The translations under genes were made by a program, and so were the position numbers. Below, in pieces: positions 19,319-28,859 of a stretch of 64,000 nucleotides of DNA (its first letter is position 1; every line of letters starts with the position of its first letter). The notes beneath the pieces were generated by a model that was not told the origin of the DNA, searched no databases, and saw only the letters and a program-made list of their open reading frames with translations. Origin of the DNA: Methanosarcina flavescens (lineage in GTDB: Archaea; Halobacteriota; Methanosarcinia; Methanosarcinales; Methanosarcinaceae); NCBI RefSeq assembly GCF_001304615.2, contig NZ_CP032683.1:3100001-3164000 (forward strand), read 5' to 3'.

Positions 19319-21292
19319 TTACTCTTCCTCTGCCAGTTTATGCAATTCCTGAATCCTTGATTCCACGACGTCCATGGCATCTTCAAAAAGTTGCCTGTTG
19401 ATTTCGATCCCGAAGTGTTTCCTGAGTTTTGCTTCAGGAGGCATTGTGGAACCTGCCGAAAGGTACGCTATATAGTTTTTATTGAAAGTTTCGGGATCTT
19501 TCCTGTACTGTTTGAAGAGAGCGAGGGTTATTGCCTTCGAAACTGCGTAATTGAAGGTATAGTAGTTGCTTGTCAGGTAAATATGGTTGATGTAGGTCCA
19601 TTCCGCAGAATCTTCAGGGTAATACTCAACTGAAGGGCTCCTGTACTCTTTTGATAGGCTCGTCCAGATGGCATTGAGTTCTGCTCCGGTTATGTTTTCT
19701 TTTTCTACACACAGCTTATGCGCTTTATATTCGAATTCCGTGATTAGCGGCTGCCTGGTGAAGAAATTCTGGTAATCGTCGATTTGCTGGGAAAGCACGG
19801 CAATTGCGGTAGCCCTGTCCGAAGTTTCGACAACGTGATCAACAAAAAGTTCTTCGTTAAAAGTGGAAGGGATCTCCATCTCGTAGATCGTGCCTGAGCA
19901 GTAAAGGTAGTCTACGGAATTGCTCATTAGATAGAAATTAACAGCATGTCCCAGCTCATGTATCAGAGTTTTCTGGTCTCTTAAAAGGCCATCGTAGTTC
20001 ATAAAGATAAGGGGCGGAGCTTTCAGGGCGCATGAGTTGGTACAGTAGCTTCCTGGCTGTTTTCCGTGTTCAGGGTCAGGATATACGTCTATGAAGCTGC
20101 CAGTTACCATTTTTAAGAAGATTTCTTTAAAGCTCGGATCCATCCTCGAATAGGATTTCTGAACTTCTTTTAAGGCATCTATGTAAGCATACTTTTTCCC
20201 GGGTTGATCTGTCAGTTGCAGCATAAGATCGTACGGTTTTAGCACATCAACCCCTAGTTTTTTCCTCCTGAATTCGTTATAGTCCTCAAATACCCCTTTT
20301 CTCTGCTTGAAAACTGCGTTCATGTCATCAATCTGAGCATGGGTAAGATAGGAGTTATACAGGGTATTATCATAGAAGTCCGCGTATTTAAGCTCCCTTG
20401 CAACAAGATCGTCAAGCCGGGATTTTCTTGAATAAAGGGCTGCCATGGAATCTGACTCGTTTATCAGGTGGTAGAACCTCTTGTCATAACACCTTCTCCT
20501 GTTTTCCCGGCTCGGGTCGGTTGAAAGTAGGGTATTGTAAGACTGAGAATTGATGGAAAATTTCTCTCCGTTCTCAAGTGTTATTTCTCCTGCCTTTGTG
20601 ACTTTGTTCGTTATTTGCGAAAGAGCTTCTGTCTCAAGTTTCATGCGCTGGTTTTCGAGTTCAGCGAGATACATAGCCTGAGACTCATTCACTGGCCTGT
20701 GTTCTGCAAACCTAATATAGCTGGCTTCAAGATAAGCCCTGTAGAATTCAAGTCCGGGCTCTTCGGAAAAGAGCCTGTCCCATTCCTCCTTCCCGAGCGA
20801 GGTCAATTTTACAGCTGAAAAGGCTATAGCTTTCCTGTATTCGGTAAACAGATCCTGAATACCCCTTACCAGGGAAATAAAAAACGGCTCGTTCACGTTT
20901 TTACTGAGCTGAGTATGTGCGTAGGTGTACAGAATCTCCAGCGATTTTGAATACTCCTTTTCACTTTCCAGAAAATCAAGTAAATCAGACCCCGACAGCT
21001 TTTCAAATTTTGGACGGAAAGTTTCGTTTATCTCTTGTGGTTTCTTTTTCAGTCTCTCAAGCTCTTTCGAAGCATCTTCCCTGCTGCTAAAAAGGTATGT
21101 ATCATTCCATTCCGTCGTAACCTCATCGGGATTAAGCTCCTCTGATGCAGATTTCTCGCTTGTGATTTCAGAAGATCTTTCTGTCGTTTCCGAAGCCCTG
21201 CCTTCCGGAAAAACTGCAAAGGACAGCAATGCTCCGAGAGCGAGGGACCCTTTTAATTTTCCTGAGGATATAAGCCTTTTAACTGAATTCAT
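19319..21292 (-). CDS. pepF: Exported M3-family oligoendopeptidase F
   Basis: The product is a zinc metallopeptidase that cuts short peptides. The 657 residues carry the M3 signature HELGHAVNFYLM with zinc ligands His445 and His449 and catalytic Glu446. Downstream, 'EIPSTFNEELFVDHV' contains the third ligand Glu. Unlike most PepF enzymes it begins with an apparent signal peptide (hydrophobic stretch about residues 13-29, then ASE) and a Ser/Glu-rich linker before the core. Action outside the membrane is therefore likely, perhaps on peptides released from surface proteins. The gene is single and convergent with the isochorismatase-like gene. Confidence 0.92.
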   Translation of the reverse strand: MNSVKRLISSGKLKGSLALGALLSFAVFPEGRASETTERSSEITSEKSASEELNPDEVTTEWNDTYLFSSREDASKELERLKKKPQEINETFRPKFEKLSGSDLLDFLESEKEYSKSLEILYTYAHTQLSKNVNEPFFISLVRGIQDLFTEYRKAIAFSAVKLTSLGKEEWDRLFSEEPGLEFYRAYLEASYIRFAEHRPVNESQAMYLAELENQRMKLETEALSQITNKVTKAGEITLENGEKFSINSQSYNTLLSTDPSRENRRRCYDKRFYHLINESDSMAALYSRKSRLDDLVARELKYADFYDNTLYNSYLTHAQIDDMNAVFKQRKGVFEDYNEFRRKKLGVDVLKPYDLMLQLTDQPGKKYAYIDALKEVQKSYSRMDPSFKEIFLKMVTGSFIDVYPDPEHGKQPGSYCTNSCALKAPPLIFMNYDGLLRDQKTLIHELGHAVNFYLMSNSVDYLYCSGTIYEMEIPSTFNEELFVDHVVETSDRATAIAVLSQQIDDYQNFFTRQPLITEFEYKAHKLCVEKENITGAELNAIWTSLSKEYRSPSVEYYPEDSAEWTYINHIYLTSNYYTFNYAVSKAITLALFKQYRKDPETFNKNYIAYLSAGSTMPPEAKLRKHFGIEINRQLFEDAMDVVESRIQELHKLAEEE

Positions 21293-21458
21293 AAAAAAGC
21301 TACCCCTGCTATAATATAGAAAAACTATTTATTATATTCAATTATTAGCATTGATATGATTTATTGCATGCTAATAGAGCAATTTGAATTTTTAATCAAT
21401 TGCAGGATTGTGAGAGTTAACGGAATGAATATCCTTTAGAGTGTATTAACAGGTTCAC

Positions 21459-22367
21459 TCAGGATAAAACCCTTTCCTCATAATTTATTACACTCTCGAT
21501 TTGCTTTTCCGGCGGCATCATTTCTTCAGGGATTTTCTTTGGATCGGACTGGATACGAACTATACGCTGCGGTAAAGGAACTTCTATACCATAATCCTCC
21601 AGAGTCTTTTTTATATTCCATAGGACTCTGGTTTTTATTCCGAACCATTCACTCACAGGCGCCCAGATCCTGACAGTAAGATTTACCGAGCTGTCCCCAA
21701 AATCACTTACGAAAATCGAAGGAGGGGGATTCAGGAGAGCAAAAGGCTCTTTGTCGATAAGGTCTTTGATGAGAAAGATTGCGGTATCTGCGTCGTCACT
21801 GTAGCGGATCCTTATTGTATATTCAAACCGCCTGACAGGATGCCCGACAATATTTGTGATATTTGTGGTAAAGACCTGCTGGTTGGGCAGGCGGACAAGG
21901 AGCCCGTCATAAGTCCTTATAATTGTTGAAATTATACGAATATCGGTTACATAGCCTGAAATTCCGCTTATCTCAACCTGGTCTCCAATCTTTATTGGCC
22001 TCTCGACCATAAGGAAAAACCCCGAGATCAGGTTTCCCACAATGTTCTGGCTTGCAAAACCGAGAATGATACCTGTGACTCCTCCCGCAACCAGAAGAGC
22101 TGAGGGATTAATTCCTATTAGAGATAGATTAGAAAGAAATACAATAGTAAGCATACCGTAGTAAAAGATCTTAATTATAGTCTCACACATATCCTTACTG
22201 ACTCTATCTTTGAGAGACCTGCGCAGGTAAAGCGAGAGAATTTTGGCAATGAGTGTTGAAAAAGAAAGAATTAGAATAAACTTTAGCACCGATCCCAGAG
22301 TTACGGTACCGTCTGAAATAGGCAGGCTGATATCAAGAAAATCGAGATCCGTAATCAAAAGCCCCAC
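21459..22367 (-). CDS. MscS-family mechanosensitive channel
   Basis: This small-conductance mechanosensitive channel opens when membrane tension rises, to release solutes. The 302 residues have three predicted membrane helices. The pore-lining TM3 and following beta domain read 'VAGGVTGIILGFASQNIVGNLISGFFLM' (about 93-120, split here only by position), then VERPIKIGDQVEI. The C-terminal alpha/beta part is intact (ends near 'VPLPQRIVRI'). Its start overlaps the end of the DUF432 gene by 13 bases, so the two are translated from one mRNA and probably work together. Confidence 0.92.
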   Translation of the reverse strand: MGLLITDLDFLDISLPISDGTVTLGSVLKFILILSFSTLIAKILSLYLRRSLKDRVSKDMCETIIKIFYYGMLTIVFLSNLSLIGINPSALLVAGGVTGIILGFASQNIVGNLISGFFLMVERPIKIGDQVEISGISGYVTDIRIISTIIRTYDGLLVRLPNQQVFTTNITNIVGHPVRRFEYTIRIRYSDDADTAIFLIKDLIDKEPFALLNPPPSIFVSDFGDSSVNLTVRIWAPVSEWFGIKTRVLWNIKKTLEDYGIEVPLPQRIVRIQSDPKKIPEEMMPPEKQIESVINYEERVLS

Positions 22368-23104
22368 CCCATGTAAAACTTGGGAGGTACAAAACCAAGT
22401 TTCTGAAGACTATAGACCCCGAAAGCTTCTTTTCTGGCTTTAAAATCTCTTAGAGGGCTGCTTTTTAGCTCCCCACTAATATGCTGCAATTCAAAACTAG
22501 TTTCAGCCGTGTTCCTGTTGAGAATATCCATACGTGCCCGCATGAAAGCATCACCATCACTCCCATAATAAAGTTTCATACCATATGCACTGAAAACCGC
22601 CTTTGAGATGGACGCCCAATCCGAGGAGGTATTTCGAAGGGTCAATTCCATAATTCCCTCCTGTAGAGAATTGGGGGAAGGAGAAATTGAATATATCTTG
22701 CTTTTCCAGTGCTTACAGAGAACTCCATTTGAAACCTCCCCATAAAGGGTAAATTTCTGTCTCGCCAGTGTCATCACATCCAGAAGCTGAATATTCCTGT
22801 CTCCCTTATCCGAGATAAAAACGCCTATCTCTATCGGGAAAGTAAGGAAAATTCTTCTTTTTGCTCCTCCTGCAAGAAGCAGGGTTTTTTCAAACTCAAT
22901 AAGCAGGTTTGGAGTAATTTCTTTAGGTGTATTCAGGGGTTCCACCGGATTTATTATCAGGCGTTTTCCATCCGCAAGGATAATCTTCTCTACTTTATCG
23001 GTTCCAAGCGTCCTTCTGTATATCCAGTGCTCTCCGTCGTTTTCCACAGAGATCGAAATCCCTTCCTGCTCTACTGAGAACGGGGGTTTATAATAACCGT
23101 ACAT
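22355..23104 (-). CDS. DUF432 family protein
   Basis: The 249-residue product is of the DUF432 family, found mainly in archaea. It is predicted cytoplasmic: no signal peptide and no membrane helix, rich in beta strands. Visible family blocks include 'MYGYYKPPFSVEQEGI' at the start, 'RLIINPVEPLNTPKEIT' near residue 48, and 'IFLTFPIEIGVFI' near 84. No activity is established. Its stop lies inside the start of the MscS gene, and a CorA gene on the same strand lies 251 bases upstream, so a role in regulating ion or solute flux is a reasonable inference. Confidence 0.85.
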   Translation of the reverse strand: MYGYYKPPFSVEQEGISISVENDGEHWIYRRTLGTDKVEKIILADGKRLIINPVEPLNTPKEITPNLLIEFEKTLLLAGGAKRRIFLTFPIEIGVFISDKGDRNIQLLDVMTLARQKFTLYGEVSNGVLCKHWKSKIYSISPSPNSLQEGIMELTLRNTSSDWASISKAVFSAYGMKLYYGSDGDAFMRARMDILNRNTAETSFELQHISGELKSSPLRDFKARKEAFGVYSLQKLGFVPPKFYMGWGF

Positions 23105-23355
23105 AATAATCCGGAATTAAAATTTTGATAATTTCCTGAATCTCTTAATATAGACTTATAACATTATAAAAATTTTTATAGATAAACCCTTTCCTGGATA
23201 ATGAGGGGAAAAGCAAAGAGGAAAAAGCAGGCAGGAAGCAGAAAAGAAGAAAAACGCCTGATAAGAAACAAAGGAAGAAGGTCTGCTGGGAGAGAAAACT
23301 ATGAAGGCACGAAAAAGAACAAAAGAGAAAAGCAGTATACCTGGAAAAAAGAAAG

Positions 23356-24441
23356 TCAAACCCATTTCCTTTTTTTAAAATAAAGAAACATACTGACTCC
23401 CAGAATAGTCATTCCAAACATTACTGCCGGATAACCCCATCGCCATTCAAGTTCAGGCATGTATTTGAAATTCATGCCATAAACGCCTGCTATGAAAGTG
23501 AGGGGAATGAAAATCGTTGCTATAACGGTCAGAACCTTCATGATGTCGTTCATCCTGTAGCTTACACTGGAAAGGTAGATATCTACCATTGAAGATAGAA
23601 TATCCCGGAAATCCTCGACTGAATCAATTACCTGGATTGTATGGTCATAAACATCTCTCAGGTAAATGCGGGTAGTCTCTTTGATAAGATCTGACTCGAT
23701 CCTCTGCAAGCCATTTATCATCTCTCGGAGGGGCCAGACTGCTTTACGGAGAGTAATCATATCCCTTTTATATTTCTGGATAGTCTTGAGAGTTTCAGGC
23801 CTTGGCTGTATTACCAGCCCTTCTTCAAGATCTTCGATTTCGTCCCCGAAGTACTCAAGTATCGAAAAGTAATTATCGACAACTGTATCAATTAGGCTGT
23901 AGGCAAGATAATCCACCCCGGTTTTTCGCAGGCGGGAAGCCGGATTTACAAATCTTTCCCGCACAGGATCAAAAGCATCCCAATGCCTTTCCTGAAAAGA
24001 GAGGATATAATTGGGTCCAATGATGATGCTTACCTGATCTAGAATGATCGCTTTCTTTTCCTTATCAAGGAGCATCATTTTTAAAACCGTATAAATATAC
24101 GATCCGTAATCTTCAGTCTTAGGTCGCTGCCCTGTGTTGAGCACATCTTCGAGGGTAAGGGGATGGATATTGAAATAACTCCCGAGCTTTTCTATAATGT
24201 CTATTCTGTCCAGCCCATCCACATTTATCCATAAATTGAGATGGGGCAGGTTCTTAAACTCCATGCATTCCTCAATGGTCTCCAGCTCTCGTTCTATAAG
24301 CTTATCACTGTTATAAGCCAGGACCCGGATTTCTACCTTTTCGACCTTCTTTTCTCCCACATGGACAAGTGTTCCAGGTGCAAGTCCGGTTTTTGACCCT
24401 CTTCTTTTAAAAGACCCCATGCGTGTTTCTCTGCCCCACAT
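23356..24441 (-). CDS. corA: Magnesium/cobalt transporter CorA
   Basis: This is a pentameric divalent-cation channel of the inner membrane. The 361 residues have a large cytoplasmic N-terminal domain and two C-terminal membrane helices. The signature GMN is at 322-324 (YGMNFKYMPE) at the end of TM1, and the chain ends with the basic KKRKWV typical of CorA. 'FNIHPLTLEDVLN' and 'RPKTEDYGSYIY' in the soluble domain are family blocks. A second in-frame ATG at 24420 is an alternative start. It is upstream of DUF432 and MscS on the same strand. Confidence 0.94.
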   Translation of the reverse strand: MWGRETRMGSFKRRGSKTGLAPGTLVHVGEKKVEKVEIRVLAYNSDKLIERELETIEECMEFKNLPHLNLWINVDGLDRIDIIEKLGSYFNIHPLTLEDVLNTGQRPKTEDYGSYIYTVLKMMLLDKEKKAIILDQVSIIIGPNYILSFQERHWDAFDPVRERFVNPASRLRKTGVDYLAYSLIDTVVDNYFSILEYFGDEIEDLEEGLVIQPRPETLKTIQKYKRDMITLRKAVWPLREMINGLQRIESDLIKETTRIYLRDVYDHTIQVIDSVEDFRDILSSMVDIYLSSVSYRMNDIMKVLTVIATIFIPLTFIAGVYGMNFKYMPELEWRWGYPAVMFGMTILGVSMFLYFKKRKWV

Positions 24442-24715
24442 TCTAATAAAATAGATTATTCATTAATTAAAACTTCATTGATTTAAGCTTGTGCACAACT
24501 TTTTACTCGAACAACTTTTATACTTTTGAGTTATTCTGTCTTATTTTTAATGCAACAGAATTTTCAACTTGAAATAAATTTTTTATATGCCTGCAGATAA
24601 ATATATGTATTATATATTTAATAGAATAATATATTAAATATATACAGATCTTTTCCAATAATTGGGGAATTTGGAAAGATCATCAGTTCTAGAACTGCAG
24701 CATGGGGTGGTTAAT

Positions 24716-25636
24716 ATGGTTGAAACAGAAATTATGGATAGCTTATACAGCATGATAGATCAATTCATAGCATTTATTCCGACATTAGTAGCCATAATTC
24801 TTTTAATTATAATAGGAACAATATTGGGGAAATTCCTTGGAAGGATTGGCGCAAAGATACTGGATAGAATAGGACTGGATGAACTCATTGACAGAACTGT
24901 TATAGGTGGGATGTTAAGAAGGGCACAGATGAGTACAGTCGCCTTTTTTGATGCAGTTATCCGGTGGTTTATTTATATCATCTTTGCCATAATCATTCTG
25001 GATCTTCTGAATATTGACGTTGTGAATGATTTCGTCAATCTTGTAATATACTACATCCCGCTTATTATCTCGGCTATTGTTGTCCTGCTCATAGGATTGC
25101 TGATTGTGGATTTTGTCAGCGATTTGCTCGAGAAGCTGCTTATATCGGCTGGAGTAGACGAGAAATTTGAGCAGACCCCTATTGGAGCCTCTCTCAGATC
25201 TGGAGGGCTGACAGTCTCAAAGGTAATAGCTGGAATAGTCAGGATATTCGGATACCTGATTTTCCTTACCGCCGCGTTTGATATCCTGCAACAGACCATG
25301 ATTACCGATCTGCTGAGAGATATTACTCTGTACCTGCCACGTGTCCTTGTGGGTATCCTGATCCTTGTAATAGGGATTCTTGCTATTGATATAGTGATGG
25401 ACTACCTGAGCAATACTGTCAGAGGCATGAATATAGAAGGAGCAGATATAATTATTCCGCTCCTGAGGGGCTTCCTGCTTCTCATTGTGATTCTGGTTGC
25501 CCTGGACACCATGCTAATTGATACCACCATAGTATACATATTCTTCAGGCCGCTGGCATGGGGAGTTGCAATCGTGGTCGCATTCAAGTATGGAGTTAAA
25601 GATGCGCTTATTGCCTATGCGAGAGAAAGGAAGTAA
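24716..25636 (+). CDS. Membrane protein with conserved TM-helix repeats (mechanosensitive-channel related)
   Basis: From ATG 24716 (GGGGTGG just upstream, preferred over a TTG at 24662) the product has 306 residues. It consists of repeated units of a membrane helix followed by an amphipathic stretch. Examples are 'IPTLVAIILLIIIGTILG' then 'ILDRIGLDELIDR', 'IPLIISAIVVLLIGLLIV' then 'LLEKLLISAGVDEKFEQ', and 'LPRVLVGILILVIGILAI'. This matches the 'conserved TM helix' family related to MscS-type channels, without the MscS beta domain. It is divergent from corA. A role in membrane-tension sensing is inferred. Confidence 0.8.
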   Translation: MVETEIMDSLYSMIDQFIAFIPTLVAIILLIIIGTILGKFLGRIGAKILDRIGLDELIDRTVIGGMLRRAQMSTVAFFDAVIRWFIYIIFAIIILDLLNIDVVNDFVNLVIYYIPLIISAIVVLLIGLLIVDFVSDLLEKLLISAGVDEKFEQTPIGASLRSGGLTVSKVIAGIVRIFGYLIFLTAAFDILQQTMITDLLRDITLYLPRVLVGILILVIGILAIDIVMDYLSNTVRGMNIEGADIIIPLLRGFLLLIVILVALDTMLIDTTIVYIFFRPLAWGVAIVVAFKYGVKDALIAYARERK

Positions 25637-26319
25637 CCCTTCCTTTTATTAATTTTTGAGCTCTTCTTTTTGCATCCTGATTGTATCAATACAGATTAGT
25701 CAATACAGACGAAAACAATCCTAATTGACCGAATTTGTTTTGACTGATCAGTCCTATCAAGGATAAAACCACAACTGCAATCCATTATAGAGAGAATAAT
25801 ATATAAATAAAGCAATATTTATCAGATAGTCGACTGTTTTCTAACATTATTTATCTGATAATCAACTTCTTTCTAACATTGGCAGACTATTTTTTAGATG
25901 CTATTCTAAAATAATAATTATATATTTAAGATTCATTCTTTTACAGCTGAGATTTTTCAATTGATCACTAATTAATTTTGGCCAGCATAGAAGAGGACAG
26001 AAAAGAATAATGTCTTTATATCCTGAAACATGAATAAAAGAACTCTTCTTGTAGGCGATATCGAATAAAGAAACCAGAGCCATAAAAAGGATCTGAAAGA
26101 TTCTTCAAATTATAAGAGCTCAAATAAATTTTATAAAATCCGCATTATTCATTATAAAATAATATTAATAAGAAAATACAAGTACTTTTTGTATGATATA
26201 TAAATTTGGAAATCATACATATTCACATAAAATAAATCTTTAAGCAGACCAAAATGGGGATACAGCTCTAACGTGAGGGATTGTTGTCTGCTAAAAGGAT
26301 ATAAGCGGGGGAATCTGGA
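25637..26319. other. Long AT-rich intergenic region upstream of the surface-protein gene
   Basis: It holds a perfect 12-bp palindrome GACTGATCAGTC (25742-25753), the tandem 32-bp repeat listed separately, and several TATA-like stretches (26140-26220). TAAGCGGGGGAATC precedes the next gene. No gene was seen. A 60-codon minus frame inside has no start signal. Confidence 0.4.
25816..25879 (+). repeat. Tandem duplication of a 32-bp unit
   Basis: Two adjacent 32-bp units (25816-25847 and 25848-25879) differ at five positions. Both start TATTTATC and end TTTCTAACAT. They lie in AT-rich DNA between the TM-helix gene and the DUF4430/fasciclin gene. Confidence 0.7.
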
Positions 26320-28530
26320 ATTAGATCAGGATTAAATCTTGTAGTTTATACTTTAATTCTTTTACTACTGGTAGGTGCAGCTGCCTGCACCGCTTCTGCG
26401 CAAGACGGCGAAGCAACAATTACGACGAATCTGACAGGAAATATATCGAGAGGAGCAACCGTACTGTATAATGACACAGTAAATCTAACTGAAGGTAACT
26501 TTACCTTCACACCGGAAAACTCTACCCAATCCTATCAGGTAGACAACTTTACGGATATTGGGGCTCTCAATGCGACAGGACTCCGGTATAATGTGTCCTT
26601 GATACAAGATGAGAATATGACTAATGTATCCGTATTGGAGGGCATAGAAGGCATAAGGAACAATTTTACGACCGGAGAAATCTGGTTTGTATATATAAAC
26701 GGGGAACTTGCTGAAGAAAATTTTGGGATGAACCCGGTAGCTGATGGGGACAACCTGAGCTTCTGGTACACTGTTGAAGAAGATGGAGAAGCCGCTATCG
26801 AGAATGCAACCTACGTGGCAAGCATCACAGTTGCCAGGGAAGAAGGCATTAGAGAAGAAGAAGGCATGGAGACGCAGCCTGAGCTTGAACAAAACCTGAC
26901 TGAATTGTATAACGATACTGTAAATCTCACTCAGGGAACCTTCATGTTCATGCCGGAAAACTCTACCCGGACCTACCAAGTGAATAACCTCACAGACCTC
27001 GGAGCTCTCAATGCGACAGGACTTAACTTCACTGCCTCGGTAATGCAGAATATGACCGACGCTCAAGCCGGAAATATGACTGGAGTCCAGACAGGAGACG
27101 TGACCCAGACTCAGGCTGCAAATCTGACAACTGGAACCCAGACTGCAAACCTGACCCAGACTCAAACTGGAACCATTATCCAGACACCGACCGAAACTAT
27201 GACCGAAGATATAAACGTAACTCAAGAACTCATGCTTCAGAGCATAGAGGGCATAAGAAACAATAACACAACCGGGGAGATGTGGTTCACTTACATCGAC
27301 GGAGTGCTGGCTAACAGAAGTCTCGGAATGAATAACATAACCAATGGAACCAATATCAGTTTCTGGTACACAACTGAGCAGAATAGAGAAGCCGAAATTG
27401 ACAATGCAACCTATGTTGCCAATGTTACGGTTGCTGTAGAAGAAGGCATGGAGCTGGGAGAAAATCAGACCGGAGGCAATCAGACTGGAGATAATCAGAC
27501 CACAAATCAGACTGTCGTTCAGGTAGCACAAAATCAGACGAACTTAACTACTTTTGTAAATGTTGTGCAGACTGCAAACATGACACAGACCCTGAACACA
27601 GAGAACTATACGGTCTTTGCCCCGAGCAATGAAGCTTTCAATAAATTGCCAGCAGCAGCTCGCAATGAGCTTATGGACAATACGAGTCTGCAAAGGGAAG
27701 TTCTCTCCTACCATACCGTGAGTGGAAAACTTACCAGCGAGCAGCTTACCAGTATGAATAATGTCACCAACATTGGAGGAAATGTACTGCAGATCAATGT
27801 TGTGCAGAATAATATAATGATACAAAATGTGAATATTACACAGATAATCAATGCAGATAATGGAGTCATCTGTGTAATTGATAATGTGCTCATTCCTCCA
27901 GACAGTGGAATAGGAGACAACCAGACAGGCGATAACCAGACTGGAGGCATTCCCGATGTTAACCAGAACGGAGGAAACCAGACAGGAATCTGGCACTTCT
28001 TCTCGATTCCGTTTGAAGCCAATAATACAAGCGTGGACCACCTGCTTTCGGGAGTAAACTATAACTCTCTGACATATTACAACGCTTCAAGCAAACGCTT
28101 TGAGAATGTTTCAAGAATCGAGCCACTGAAGGCATACTGGATTAATGTTCCCAATGGAACCCAGTTCAATGCTTCCCAACAGTTCGCCTCGGTTGAAAAG
28201 AAACTTGTTACGGTTCCGCCAAGCCTGAGAGTCTACCCTGGCTGGAATGCACTTGGCTCACCTATAAACGTTACTGTCCCTGCAGAAGTTGCATTCATAA
28301 CTCTCGACAGCCTGAATGACAGCTCGAACAATAATTCGAATATCAGCTCGTTTGTAAAAGTTGTCGGACCCTGGGTGCCACGCAATAATACAACAGGCTA
28401 TTATCAGTATGTCGGTTACAATGGCTTTAATGGAACGATAACTGAGAATCAGCTTGGGACTGATGAGTTCGAGGTCAGACCTTTCGAAGGATACTGGGTG
28501 TTTGTGGATCAGCAGGATCTGTATGCTTGA
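26320..28530 (+). CDS. Secreted surface protein: two DUF4430 domains, fasciclin domain, Methanosarcina-type C-terminal domain
   Basis: The reading frame is open from just after a TAA at 26302-26304 to 28530. No ATG, GTG or TTG precedes the signal peptide (GLNLVVYTLILLLLVGAA..ASA). ATT at 26320 fits best as start (then RSGLNLVV), with GCGGGGGAA upstream. By residue: DUF4430 domain 1 (about 50-170, 'IWFVYINGELAEENFG..DGDNLSFWYT'), domain 2 (about 197-372), NQTG-rich linker, fasciclin/FAS1 (about 400-527, 'YTVFAPSNEAFNKLP'), and a C-terminal domain ('IWHFFSIPFEANN'). There are many N-x-S/T sites, so it is probably glycosylated. Adhesion or matrix role is inferred. A start at 26593 would remove the signal peptide. 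Confidence 0.82.
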   Translation: MRSGLNLVVYTLILLLLVGAAACTASAQDGEATITTNLTGNISRGATVLYNDTVNLTEGNFTFTPENSTQSYQVDNFTDIGALNATGLRYNVSLIQDENMTNVSVLEGIEGIRNNFTTGEIWFVYINGELAEENFGMNPVADGDNLSFWYTVEEDGEAAIENATYVASITVAREEGIREEEGMETQPELEQNLTELYNDTVNLTQGTFMFMPENSTRTYQVNNLTDLGALNATGLNFTASVMQNMTDAQAGNMTGVQTGDVTQTQAANLTTGTQTANLTQTQTGTIIQTPTETMTEDINVTQELMLQSIEGIRNNNTTGEMWFTYIDGVLANRSLGMNNITNGTNISFWYTTEQNREAEIDNATYVANVTVAVEEGMELGENQTGGNQTGDNQTTNQTVVQVAQNQTNLTTFVNVVQTANMTQTLNTENYTVFAPSNEAFNKLPAAARNELMDNTSLQREVLSYHTVSGKLTSEQLTSMNNVTNIGGNVLQINVVQNNIMIQNVNITQIINADNGVICVIDNVLIPPDSGIGDNQTGDNQTGGIPDVNQNGGNQTGIWHFFSIPFEANNTSVDHLLSGVNYNSLTYYNASSKRFENVSRIEPLKAYWINVPNGTQFNASQQFASVEKKLVTVPPSLRVYPGWNALGSPINVTVPAEVAFITLDSLNDSSNNNSNISSFVKVVGPWVPRNNTTGYYQYVGYNGFNGTITENQLGTDEFEVRPFEGYWVFVDQQDLYA

Positions 28531-28648
28531 GGAGGTTGAATAAGCAGGACAAGACATCAGGGGGCTCAACTGAGTAAAATATAAAGAGATTTAATAAGAG
28601 ACCATAATAGGAAACAACAATAGAAAATTGAGAAAAATAACCTGAAAA

Positions 28649-28694
28649 AGCCTAAGAAGGAGGTTTTTGATTATGGAACTTCCTTCTTTGGGCT
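28649..28694 (+). terminator. Long imperfect hairpin after the surface-protein gene
   Basis: AGCCTAAGAAGGAGG pairs imperfectly with CTTCCTTCTTTGGGCT about 120 bases past the stop codon. It is probably a transcript-end structure. The rest of 28531-28859 is AT-rich promoter DNA for the next MscS gene. Confidence 0.45.
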
Positions 28695-28859
28695 AATGGA
28701 TATTTCTGAGGGTTTCCAGCTTAAATATTTTATAATTTCTTTGTTTTAATTCACTACACTTTCAGCCGGAAAAAGCTTTCTTTGCAAACCCACTTTTTTA
28801 CTGTTTTGATCTTTTTTAAATCAATATTTATTTAAAGCTTCTTGTCAATCACTCAGGGC

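Noticed and set aside
23201-23383. 60-codon plus frame, very Lys/Arg-rich
   Set aside because: It overlaps the end of corA on the other strand and its composition follows a purine-rich stretch. No start signal.
25901-26083. 60-codon minus frame in the long gap
   Set aside because: No start signals and no family resemblance.
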